Shown here in pieces: positions 25,300 through 34,718 of a stretch of 64,000 nt of DNA. Positions within the stretch are counted from its first letter, which is position 1, and every line of letters begins with the position of its first letter. The notes beneath the pieces are model-generated. The model did not search any database and was not told where the DNA came from. It saw only the letters and a list, made by a program, of their open reading frames with translations. The stretch covers positions 19,340,188 to 19,404,187 of the forward strand of contig NC_056053.1 of NCBI RefSeq assembly GCF_004379255.2, in the 5' to 3' direction. A program made the translations under genes and the position numbers. The stretch comes from Salvia splendens. Lineage: Eukaryota > Streptophyta > Magnoliopsida > Lamiales > Lamiaceae.

Positions 25300-26385
25300 C
25301 TTGATTGGGTGTTTGATAGCTTAAGATAACTATGAGTTATTTTATTTAAGTGTTTGGTACATAAGTTATAAAAAATGATAAAATTATAATGGTCAAAATT
25401 AACCTCACTAATTTAAGTTAATAATTAAAGTACCCTTGAAGAATAATTGCTACTCCATCTCTCTTCTACGGCTCTCTCTCTCTACTGTACTTAACCAAAT
25501 TCCCAATATTCCACAATCTCCATCTTCCTCAACTCTCTCTACTATAGTTCTCCAAATTTCCAATATACTAAAATCACCATCTTCCTCAATCTCTCTCTAC
25601 TGTACTTCTCCAATTTCCAAATATCCCAAAATCACCATCTTCCTCAATCTCCTCTTCACGGACCGGTGATTCTCCACGGCGCCACCACGCCGCCTTCCCT
25701 CTCCCTTCTCCCTCGTCTCCCTCTCCCAATATCCCTCTTTTTTTTCCGGCGATCTGCGCCGCTGCTGGAACCCATCGCTGTAACACCTCGGTTCGCGCTG
25801 CCTACCATCTCGCTCAGAACCCATCGCCTCTGGCCTTCGTCTCCGTCACACTGCGGTCCCGTCGCTTCGCCGCACGCGTCGGCAGTCCGTCTCTCTCTAT
25901 TTCGGCATCGATCTACTTCCCCCCCAATTCCAAAGTTTAGATTTTTACTTCTGCTCAGATAAATCTTGAAGAATAATTGCAAAAATTTTAACCTTTGATT
26001 CAAAAATAGTCACCGGAAAAGATACATAAACGGAATCGTCGAATTTCGTCGTCCGGAGGGAGGCATATTGAGAAAATGAAAGGGGAGAGACAATAGCGAT
26101 TTTGAGAAGAGGAGAAATATGGAGGCACGTTTATATTTTGTTTAAGGATAGAAAAATTGATGGGTAAAAATGTATTTTACTAAAATTAACTAGGTATCCT
26201 GATATGTAACATAGCAAAATTGGGGGTTACATATATGGTTGAAACATAGATTTTTCAGTGGGCTTTGTGCGGGCCGGATATAAAACACACGCTATTCAAA
26301 TAAGTAACATTGCTACCAAATGCACAAATAAACCCATATTACTCTTCTTATCTAAATGTAACATAGCTATCAAACATAGTCTTAT
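25300..26385. mobile_element. Possible TIR element carrying a GC-rich fragment
   Basis: The left side has GGGTGTTTGATAGCT (about 25307-25321). The right side has the inverse, GCTATCAAACATAGTC (26366-26381). Between them AT-rich arms surround a GC-rich block (about 25440-25960) with open but low-complexity frames on both strands. I could not identify a clean target duplication or any protein. Confidence 0.35.
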
Positions 26386-27047
26386 AGTATAACAATATTA
26401 AAATTAAAACGATTTAATGTTCAAGAATGTTTATACAAAAATATACTAACAGAGTTTTTATACATGGAAAAACCAATATTAAATGAAAATAAGAACTTTT
26501 TAAACTTTTGATTCACATTAATTAAATCAAATCATCGATTACTATTTTTTTATTCGAAAACTGGAATGATCGAATGAGAGCTATATGTCTATATTGTAAA
26601 ATATTTTACTCTTTAGTTTTTACGTACTTACAAACATTTCAGCACGGCATTTAAATGTATAACTAAATTAAATAGGAGTAGTACAGTAAAATCTTTTATC
26701 ATCCGCAGCGTCGGCGTCCCGCGGACGTCCGCCATTAGTCGAGCGACCGGCGGACGCTGATATCGCTTGCGGACACCGGAGTTCCGCGGATTTCCGACGG
26801 CGTCCGACATTGCGAGTTCCTGATGAACGTCTCGATTTTTAATTTTTTTAAATTTCATTTTAAAAAAATGAAATTATCATTGCATTTTCTCCGTATTCGT
26901 CTCTAAATTTTAATTCCATAAATTGTTTAATTTGGTAAATTTGTGAATTTTTATTATTATGAATGTGGGATGTCCGCCACTGTGAATGCTCTAAGATTTG
27001 ACGAGAATATCATTTTTTAACGGATTTTGGAATAATTAAAAATAACG
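26386..27047. other. Intergenic region with a GC-rich MITE-like patch
   Basis: At 26699-26991 a block starts TCATCCGCAGCGTCGGCG and ends CGCCACTGTGAATGCTC. These are roughly inverted copies of each other, and the right end has the GAGCATCC-like terminus common in PIF/Harbinger-type MITEs. The GC-rich part is 26703-26825. No gene is seen. Confidence 0.4.
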
Positions 27048-27057
27048 AATGCAGTAC

Positions 27058-27380
27058 GGGTTTTTTCTATTTTTGTTCTAGAATAGAACTTAGATTCCGT
27101 GTTTGTACTTAACTTTTTTTTTATTCCGTGTTTGAGAGAGACGCATGACCCTCATGCGTCTCCTATTAATGAGACGCATGACGATTATGCGTCTTTCATA
27201 AAGACGCATGAGGGTCATGCGTCTTTTTTTTCGTTTTTTTTCAACGACGCGTGAGGGTCATGCGTCGTAGGGAGAGACGCATCTCCCTCATGCGTCTTTT
27301 ATTTTTTAAAATGTTAATAGACGACGCATGAGCGTCATGCGTCTTAGGGAGAGACGCATGATGCTCATGCGTCGCTAACT
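27058..27380 (+). repeat. Left TIR of the MULE, with seven 21-bp near-palindromes
   Basis: Near-palindromes of the form GACGCATGA-NNN-TCATGCGTC begin at 27140, 27173, 27203, 27246, 27276, 27323 and 27353. Three pairs start exactly 30 bp apart. One copy has GACGCGTGA and another has CTCCC in place of the arm end. Confidence 0.93.
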
Positions 27381-27642
27381 TGCTAAAATCAGTACCCCGC
27401 AACGCAGAACAGACACAATTTGCCCGAGAAAGAGAGGGAGAGATTTCCTTGGCGATTTCTTGGCGATTCCCTTCATATTTCGGTATGTTTCCTTCAATCT
27501 TTCAATATTGTTCCCTTATTTGTTGTTTATTTGCATATTATTAGGGTTTTTGATAAATTTATTTTAAACTTACTAAATTAGGGTTTATTGAAAAAATTGT
27601 CTTTAATTGTTGTTGGTTTGTATATATATTATTGCAGAAATC

Positions 27643-30231
27643 ATGCAAGTATTCGTGAGTTTATATTGGAGTGGTATAATATTTCAACTTCCTCAAGTCG
27701 GCATTTGTTATGATCCTCCTCGTGCGAGAGCTTCCATCGTATTGAATTCATGTGTTTCATTACCTGAATTAGTTGCAATGATATGTGCTAAGATAAGAAT
27801 AGATTCAAACCAACACTCCATCGAAATATCTTGGAGGCATTGTTTCTTGGGTACCGGTACGAGTTATGTATGTACTGGGGTTGACAGTGATGAAAGTGTG
27901 TTTTTTATGTTCAATGCGGCTCTAAATTCTACTCGGCATATTGAATTATTTGTTGAGTATTCGTCTGTTGGAAATGTCTTCATCCCACCAATTGTTGATC
28001 ATGGTGTTGGATCATCTACGAGGTTTGAACCTATGAACATTGATTGCGGTATGAATGAGCAAACAGATGTTGCAGATGCTGCTGATGTTGGATTGAATAC
28101 TCAAGAGAATGTACAAGAGCATGCTGATGTTCATGTTGTACGAGGAGAACTTGATCCACCATTGTCGTCATCATCGTCTGATGATATTTTAAGTGATGAT
28201 TCCGGTTCTGACTCTAGTGATGAGGAGGTAGTGTATAAACTCGTCGTGCAAGGTGAACAACCACTTCCAGAATACGTTCACACTGGGTTGAAATATTTTC
28301 GCAGACTGCCTAGTGGTCCTTCTGAGGTACCTGAAGTTGGTAATGAACGCAGTACCATGTACTGGGATGAAGAACACCCATATCGGATTAATGCAGGAAC
28401 AAAATTTGATAGCAAGCTGCATGTGAAGACTACTATTACTATGTGGAGTCTGAGGCAACACCGGCAATTTATGGTGGTTGAGAGCAAATTAAGAAGGTGG
28501 CATGCCTTGTGCAAATATCCAACAGGGAGGACAGAATATGGGACAACTATTAACAGCGAGACCGACGCTGAAAAAACGAATGAATGTCGGTGGGAAGTTT
28601 CTGTTACACACATGGCCCATGATGATATGTGGGAGATTAGGAAGTGGTGCGGACGCCATAGTTGTGAAAGCCATCGTAATGATAGAGGACATGCTAACTT
28701 TTCATCACCAATGATTGCTTTGTGTATTCGCCATCAGTTGCTAAAAAATGTCGAGTTCAGTGCCGCAGCCGTAAGAAATTTTGTTCATGACAAATTTCAT
28801 TTGGTAATCAGTTATAAGAAGGCATGGTATGCACGGAGAAGGGCTTTAGAGATTGTATTTGGTGGATGGGAGGAGTCATTTAGGGATTTTCCAAGCTACA
28901 TGCTTGAACTGCAGTATAGGAATCCAGGCACAATCGTTGAGTGGAGGCATAACAAGTTGTTGAGCCAGGGCCGTACTAAAGTCTTCTATTACGTGTTCTG
29001 GGCACTTGGGCCTGCTATACATGCTTTCCAGGAGTGCCAACCAGTTTTAACAATAGACGGGACTCACCTTCGAGGAAGATTTAAAGGTAAGCTGCTTGTT
29101 GCTTGTGGTGTTGATGCTAACAAGAAATGTCTGCCTATTGCATATGCTGTTGTTGATGAAGAAACTGGCGACAGTTGGGAGTGGTTTTTTGATCATGTCA
29201 GAATTCATGTGGTGAAATACCAAAGGGAGGTGTGCATCATTTCGGATAGACATAAAGGAATCCTTAAGGCTATGCGTTCTGATGAATGGAAAAAGCCTCC
29301 GATATGTCACCACAAATTTTGTTTGATCCATGTGAGGAAGAATATCTTGACGAAACTTAAGGGTAAGGGAGCTAAAGCGAAAGGCATGATATGGGCATTG
29401 GGTGTCACAACTCAAGTTCGCAAATACATGCGAAGGCGACGGGCACTACGGGAGGAAAGTCTTGTTGCGATACACGAGCTCAACAAAGCCAAAAAAGAAA
29501 ACTGGTCTATTTGTTACGATGATGAACTGAGATGGGGGGTGCCCTCAACTAACATGTCAGAGAGCTACAACAACGTGCTGAAAGGTATAAGAGAATTGTC
29601 AATTAGAGCTTTGGTTGATCTGACATTTTGGAGAACAGTGGAATGGTGGGCAAATAAAAAAACAGAAATACAACATACCGAAGGTCGGTTGACCCCGTGG
29701 GCGAGGGACAAACTTGCTGCGAATGATGCGAAGGGGCAACTGCATTACTATTTAGTAATTGCCCTAGAATTAGGTCATTACCAAATTCGAAGTCGTCCAC
29801 GTGTCGAAAAGGGACAGGCAAAGGGCAATAACAGACAAGACGTCGAGTTTATGGAGTCCAAGTGCAGTTGTGGGAAGTGGCAAATGTGGAGAGTTCCTTG
29901 TTCACATGCATGCACAGTTGCCAGAGATAGAGGTAACTCTATGTTTGAACTCATTGATAAACACAACCACAAAGCTACATGGGAAGCACAGTACTATGGT
30001 AGCTCATTTCAAGCACCAAGGCACGAAGACTATTGGGCAAAACCTAGATGGAAATTGCGTATCACCCCTGAGCAGTTGCTTCCTCGAAAGCGCGGACGAG
30101 GCAAAACAAGGAGGATTCCTAATCAAATGGATGTCCGTGAGGAAGATGAACCGAGAGCTCCCCGCAAGTGCAGGAATTGCGGCGTAGAGGGGCATGACCG
30201 TAGAAATTGCACAGTCGGTCGTGTTATGTAG
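27643..30231 (+). CDS. MURA-type MULE transposase, intact (862 aa)
   Basis: Catalyses cut-and-paste transposition of the element. The start is taken at the ATG at 27643 (MQVFVSLYWSG) just after a TTGCAG acceptor; a leader intron probably runs from the GTATGT near 27484. An N-terminal PB1-like or unassigned region (1-150) is followed by an acidic Asp/Ser tract (about 185-205). Next is a Mutator-type zinc domain with CRWEVSV and WCGRHSC. The MULE DDE core has D472 (LTIDGTHLRGRF), D535 (IISDRH), the CHHKFCLIH motif, and E640 in NMSES, which I infer to be the third acidic residue. A SWIM zinc finger (CSCGKW...VPCSHA, about 740-755) and a C-terminal CCHC knuckle (CRNCGVEGHDRRNC) follow. No stops or frameshifts, so it could still be active. 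Confidence 0.94.
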   Translation: MQVFVSLYWSGIIFQLPQVGICYDPPRARASIVLNSCVSLPELVAMICAKIRIDSNQHSIEISWRHCFLGTGTSYVCTGVDSDESVFFMFNAALNSTRHIELFVEYSSVGNVFIPPIVDHGVGSSTRFEPMNIDCGMNEQTDVADAADVGLNTQENVQEHADVHVVRGELDPPLSSSSSDDILSDDSGSDSSDEEVVYKLVVQGEQPLPEYVHTGLKYFRRLPSGPSEVPEVGNERSTMYWDEEHPYRINAGTKFDSKLHVKTTITMWSLRQHRQFMVVESKLRRWHALCKYPTGRTEYGTTINSETDAEKTNECRWEVSVTHMAHDDMWEIRKWCGRHSCESHRNDRGHANFSSPMIALCIRHQLLKNVEFSAAAVRNFVHDKFHLVISYKKAWYARRRALEIVFGGWEESFRDFPSYMLELQYRNPGTIVEWRHNKLLSQGRTKVFYYVFWALGPAIHAFQECQPVLTIDGTHLRGRFKGKLLVACGVDANKKCLPIAYAVVDEETGDSWEWFFDHVRIHVVKYQREVCIISDRHKGILKAMRSDEWKKPPICHHKFCLIHVRKNILTKLKGKGAKAKGMIWALGVTTQVRKYMRRRRALREESLVAIHELNKAKKENWSICYDDELRWGVPSTNMSESYNNVLKGIRELSIRALVDLTFWRTVEWWANKKTEIQHTEGRLTPWARDKLAANDAKGQLHYYLVIALELGHYQIRSRPRVEKGQAKGNNRQDVEFMESKCSCGKWQMWRVPCSHACTVARDRGNSMFELIDKHNHKATWEAQYYGSSFQAPRHEDYWAKPRWKLRITPEQLLPRKRGRGKTRRIPNQMDVREEDEPRAPRKCRNCGVEGHDRRNCTVGRVM

Positions 30232-30469
30232 GATCCCCCCCGAAGAAATTGGTGACATTTGCAGTTCATGTATTTTTTCTTCTCAAGTTTTGATTATGTG
30301 TAGGAGCTGGAGACGAAGAGAAATTAGCATGAGAAGAAATGTGTTATGATGAATTGTAATTTCTTCTATCTGTCACAAATGTGTTATGATGAATTGTAAT
30401 TTCTTATAGAATTGTGCTGATGAATTGTTCCTTGAAATTGTAATTTGTCGCTGTGTTTCCTTGGCGAAT

Positions 30470-31095
30470 TTTAGCAAGTTAGAGACGCATGAGCCTCATG
30501 CGTCTCTCCCTAAGACGCATGACGCTCATGCGTCGACCGTAAAATTTTAAAAAAATAAAAGACTCATGATCCTCATGCGTCTCTACCTAAGACGCATGAG
30601 GATCATGCGTCTATTAAAACTCACCCGGACGGGTGTGTTTTTTTGGCCTACTAATTCCACCCGCCCGGGTGAAAAATTTAACAAAGGCGGAGTCTAGAGG
30701 CATTTCACCCGACCGGGTGAGTTTTGCACCAATAAATCACCCGGCCGGGTGAAAATCCTCCCTCTCTTTCTCGGGCAAATTCTGCCTATTCTGCCTCCTT
30801 GGCCATTTAGCAAGTTAGAGACGCATGAGCCTCATGCGTCTCTCCCTAAGACGCATGATCCTCATGCGTCGTCCGTAAAATTTTAAAAAAATAAAAGACG
30901 CATGATCCTCATGCGTCTCTACCTAAGACGCATGAGGATCATGCATCTATTAAAACTCACCCGGTCGGGTGTGTTTTTTTGGCCTACTAATTCCACCCGC
31001 CCAGGTGACAAATTTTACGAAGGCGGAGTCCAGAGGCATTTCACCCGACCGGGTGAGTTTTGCACCAATAAATCACCCGGCCGGGTGACAATTTT
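30470..31095. repeat. Tandemly duplicated block with two kinds of palindrome
   Basis: Two copies offset by 336 bp. Each has four GACGCATGA-NNN-TCATGCGTC units (30484, 30514, 30561, 30591; then 30820, 30850, 30897, 30927). Each also has four CACCCG-NN-CGGGTG palindromes (30621, 30657, 30705, 30737; then +336). It lies between the convergent 3' ends of the transposase and PMD genes. Confidence 0.93.
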
Positions 31096-31314
31096 AAAGC
31101 ATAAGGAGTCCATCTTTGCTACTTGTACTTTGAATGAAATTATCCCTCAAGGTGAATCTTTTGTGATAGTTTAAATTTCTTATTTTGATGTCTCTTTAGC
31201 TTGAAATAAGATGGACCGAAGTAGTATTGAATTATCATTTGTATTCGTTCATATTATCATCTGCCTTGAAAAAAGTTCACTACTTGAATAAACAAAAGTT
31301 CTCTAAATTAAAAG

Positions 31315-33665
31315 CTACTTATACGACGACGGAGTGTATTTAGACGGTTCAATCCCCTTATTCTTCCTCGTTGACAGTCTCTTGTACACTTTGCTCACGA
31401 GCTTCCCAACACCGCCGCGTGATGAACCCTCCGCAGCTGGTCGAGGTTGGACATGGATGCTCTGAACAACGCCTTCTTCCTCATTTTCCTCCTCTATGTT
31501 GTCATTTTCTTCTTCTCCTTCATCATCATCCTCTTCTTCAGCTTGTACAGGAGGCACGATCTGATAATTCTGGAAGAATGAATCGACCGACTCTCGGGCC
31601 CCACTCCACCGACTCCATTGCGGCACGTCTTGGCTTTGTGAATATGGGCGACGATTCCAATCGGGCTCAGACTGGCTTGGAGAATACAGTGGACGGTCCC
31701 ACTGTGACTGAGACTCATGCACCGGGTATGAATACCACTGGGGTGGGTCATGCTCTTGATTCTGCGGCTCTGGTGCTACATAATCGGGATGCGGCTACGA
31801 CATCCTAAACTGCTTTGTGTAGCCGTGTCCCCCAGTCCGAACACCAGGCACTCCACGACACTGTGGAACTACTTCTGGTTGATAAGGCATGACCGCATCC
31901 TGATGTTCAGAAGCGGGGTACTCCATGACATCAGCGTTGTTCGTAGATTCGAGGACATTCCTAACAATTTCTCGAATCTGGCGTACTCGTGGGTCCATTT
32001 CGTCGTCCGTAGTTAAATGGAAAACCTATTGAAAACCCTCAACCTAGACAAAAAAATGATACAAATATCAATACGAAACAATTTATATCACATGAAAGCA
32101 TATAGTTTAATATAACAAACTTACAAATAGTCTCACCGAAGCAGCCGACTCGTTCATCCCAGCAGTGGACCGTGCCCCTGGCTGAGTCAGGTACGTCACG
32201 GTAATCCTGTTATACCACGCCATATACCCCGGGCTCATAGGAATATTCATGGACATCGGTGCGTCGTCTTCGGCAGCATGGAACCTTTCGTACCTCAGGT
32301 CCCACTCCCCAATGTAGAACTGATGCGTGTTTGCCCAGTTGTTGCCCTTTTTACCACGCCGATCATTTTTGCCCAAATGATCGGCGTTCCTTAGCATCAT
32401 GTCTGCATACTGAGGTATATCCTGATACCGATTGAACTGTCGTCGCACTCGTCCAGGCTCATGTGCCTCGACATAGGCCCAACATACTAAGTAGGTTTCG
32501 CACAAAGAACATCCATTCACTTCATTGCAGTAGTCAGACAGTATGCAATGTGCGTATGACGTCCAGATAAACTACAAAACAGCAATGCAAATGCCAAATT
32601 AATTCCATAATAAGTTCATAAATGAAGTCTAAACCAAAATAATATTCATCTGGCTGGGTCTAATCAGAGATATTTGGTCACGGTAATGCTCAAACGAGTA
32701 TCTAGGAGCATTTCCTATCTGCGATGTTCCTTTCCACCTATACATAAAATTGATGTAAGAAAATTACCCAATATGCATAAATAAATACTTAGATATATAC
32801 CTGGTGCCACATGGTGTATATGGCTCGTGCACAACTGATCCTATGAACGAAGGCCTCAATGTGGGCATTCTTTCCCACGCCCATAGCTGCAGAAGGATCA
32901 TAGGCCCGCCCAACTCTTTCCTCTTATCCATGGAAGCCTCGCACAGATAATGATAAAGGTAGGCCAATGCCGCACTTCCCCAACTAATAGTCTTCACCTC
33001 TTCCGGATCCCCAAGCGCATTCAACCACATAAATGGAACCTTACACCCCGTGGTGTCTGGTAGAATGAGACCTCCTAATAAAATTAGGGCATGGATACGT
33101 GCCCTTTGGATGTATACGTACGTAGGTAGGTCAACACCCAGAGGCATCCTTGTCTGGTTTATCAGCGCGGTCATCAGCAAACCGCCTTGCTTTGTCTCTG
33201 TGGAAGTATCTAATATCCATCCCAACAGATCACGGCACTTGCTGGTCTAATCTGGAAAGTTGACATGATAGTCACGCCCTGTGAAAACGCGATCATCCGC
33301 CCTCAAGCCCCAAATGGCTTGCACTGTTGCACATCTTCCAAGGTGATCGTCGTCTAACCGATCGGTAGATGGAAAGTGTGCGTCTCCGGCCTCCAACGCT
33401 CAATCAAAGCCGTGATCAGCTCGTTGTCGACCTTCATGGGCCTCCCACAATCCATCACGCCTTTGAAACCAAAGGCGTCAAGCCAGTATCTAACATTCTC
33501 ATGAATGTCGATGTCCCAAGTCTTACTTTCTATCATTCGGACTTTAAATACTTGTGTTGTGCCCTCTTTCATGAGTTTATTTGAAATATGATGTTTCTGC
33601 ATATTTAGCACGGACGGGTCTTCGGGTCCATATAATAATTGTCCGCTAGAACTTGAAGTCTCCAT
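31315..33665 (-). pseudogene. Plant mobile domain (PMD) gene carried by the MULE, decayed
   Basis: Minus strand. The first exon (33665 down to about 33346) starts METSSSSGQLLYGPEDPSVL and carries the PMD signature ITALIERWRPETHTFHLPIG. The next codon is a TAG (about 33355-33357). A frameshift follows within about 40 bases, and a further in-frame TAG lies near 33248. Later exons still show typical PMD/MAIN-like blocks: GWILDTSTE to WAWERMPTLRP (33225-32803), RYSFEHYRDQI (about 32746-32655), CSLCETYLVCWAYVEAHEPG to MNESAA (32574-32126). A last exon (about 32020-31315), interrupted by a TAG near 31806, ends with an acidic EEEDDDEGEEEND tract and a basic tail. PMD proteins act in silencing and genome stability in plants, and PMD genes occur in transposons. 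This copy cannot make the full protein. Confidence 0.82.
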
Positions 33666-33699
33666 CTAATCTAAGTACATATTCACAAAACAACAATTA

Positions 33700-34180
33700 C
33701 AAACTCACAATTGCAATACAATAACATATACATTCAAATTCATTGGCAAATAACAACACATCATAAACCAAATGATTCACTCCAATTCAACACAATTCCT
33801 GATTTATAAGGCCTTATTTACATATAACTACTAAATTAGGTTAAATTAAAAGATGCATTTCAACCTATACTCTATTCTCCAATAACAACCAAAATCACAA
33901 CACCAAGCATCTCAAACATGTCAATAACTATAAAATAGAATGAATTTAACCACTAAACTCCATTACAATTAACTACACAACAAAAAATCGGCCAAAATTG
34001 AGCAATTTGTTATAAACCCTAATTTATAAAAATTAGGGGAAATCTAAACAAACTATGCAAATTAACAACAAATAAGGAAGGAATGTTGAAGGAATGGACG
34101 AAACTTACCGAAACACAAGGAGAAATTGTCGGATACGCCGGATTTGCCAAGGAAAAATCGCCAAATTCGCCTTAGACTAT
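33700..34180 (-). promoter_or_regulatory. Leader and leader-intron region of the PMD gene
   Basis: The inverse complement has TTCCTTGG...TGTTTCG|GTAAGTT, then TTCCTTATTTGTTGTTAATTTGCAT and AATTAGGGTTTAT. The transposase leader at 27440-27610 has the same order: TTCCTTGG, ATTTCG|GTATGTT, CCTTATTTGTTGTTTATTTGCAT, AATTAGGGTTTAT. The two gene starts therefore share an ancestral leader. Confidence 0.65.
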
Positions 34181-34229
34181 TTCTGCCGCGTTTGAATGAG
34201 CCTTCTGCCTCCCGGTCGACTGATTTAAT

Positions 34230-34558
34230 TCGAATTAACGACGCATGAGCATCATGCGTCTCTCCCTAAGACGCATGACGCTCATGCGTCGCCCGTGAAA
34301 ATTTTAAAAAAATAAGAGACGCATGAGGGAGATGCGTCTCTACCTAAGACGCATGACCCTCATGCGTCGTTAAAAAAAACGAAAAAAAAGAGAGACGCAT
34401 GACCCTCATGCGTCTTTATGAAAGACGCATTATCGTCACGCGTCTCATTAAAAGGAGACGCATGAGGGTCATGCGTCTCTCCTTAAATCGGAACAAAAAA
34501 AAGTCTAGTACAAACACTGAATTATATCTGTAGTCTAGAACAAAAGAAGAAAAAATCC
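34230..34558 (-). repeat. Right TIR of the MULE, with seven 21-bp near-palindromes
   Basis: Units begin at 34240, 34270, 34318, 34348, 34394, 34424 and 34457, mirroring the spacing of the left TIR. One unit is degenerate (GACGCATTATCGTCACGCGTC). Confidence 0.93.
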
Positions 34559-34718
34559 AATGTAGTACATTTATTTTATTTGATTATATTTTCTTCAGAG
34601 AAAACCCGCGCTTTTAAAAACCCAGGATACCTCCCATAATTGCCATTTTCTAGGGTTCCAAAGATCTTACTGATAATTTGGAAATTTTACAGAGGAGCCA
34701 AACTACAGTTGGCCTTCG

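Larger units (their letters stand above)
27058..34558 (+). mobile_element. Mutator-like element (MULE) with transposase and PMD gene (7.5 kb)
   Basis: Long TIRs: 27058-27380 and, inverted, 34230-34558. They are clearly alignable by eye, with starts GGGTTTTTTC and GGATTTTTTC. Flanks are a 10-bp target duplication with one mismatch, AATGCAGTAC (27048-27057) and AATGTAGTAC (34559-34568). Inside, a MURA-type transposase gene points right and a decayed PMD gene points left. Their leaders next to the TIRs resemble each other. Each TIR holds seven 21-bp near-palindromes, and an internal duplicated block holds eight more. The right end lies about 160 bp from the RAD17 start codon. Confidence 0.93.

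Noticed and set aside
25666..25962. 98-codon plus-strand frame and its antisense partners
   Set aside because: Same CT-rich pattern, with no recognisable domain. Treated as part of a possible repeat.
27140..27373. Regularly spaced palindromic units that look at first like a CRISPR array
   Set aside because: The spacing alternates, the units are palindromic within a MULE TIR and mirrored in the other TIR, and the setting is a plant nuclear genome.
27607..27642. Upstream 12-residue extension of the transposase frame
   Set aside because: It translates through a TTGCAG splice acceptor. The coding start after the leader intron is the ATG at 27643.
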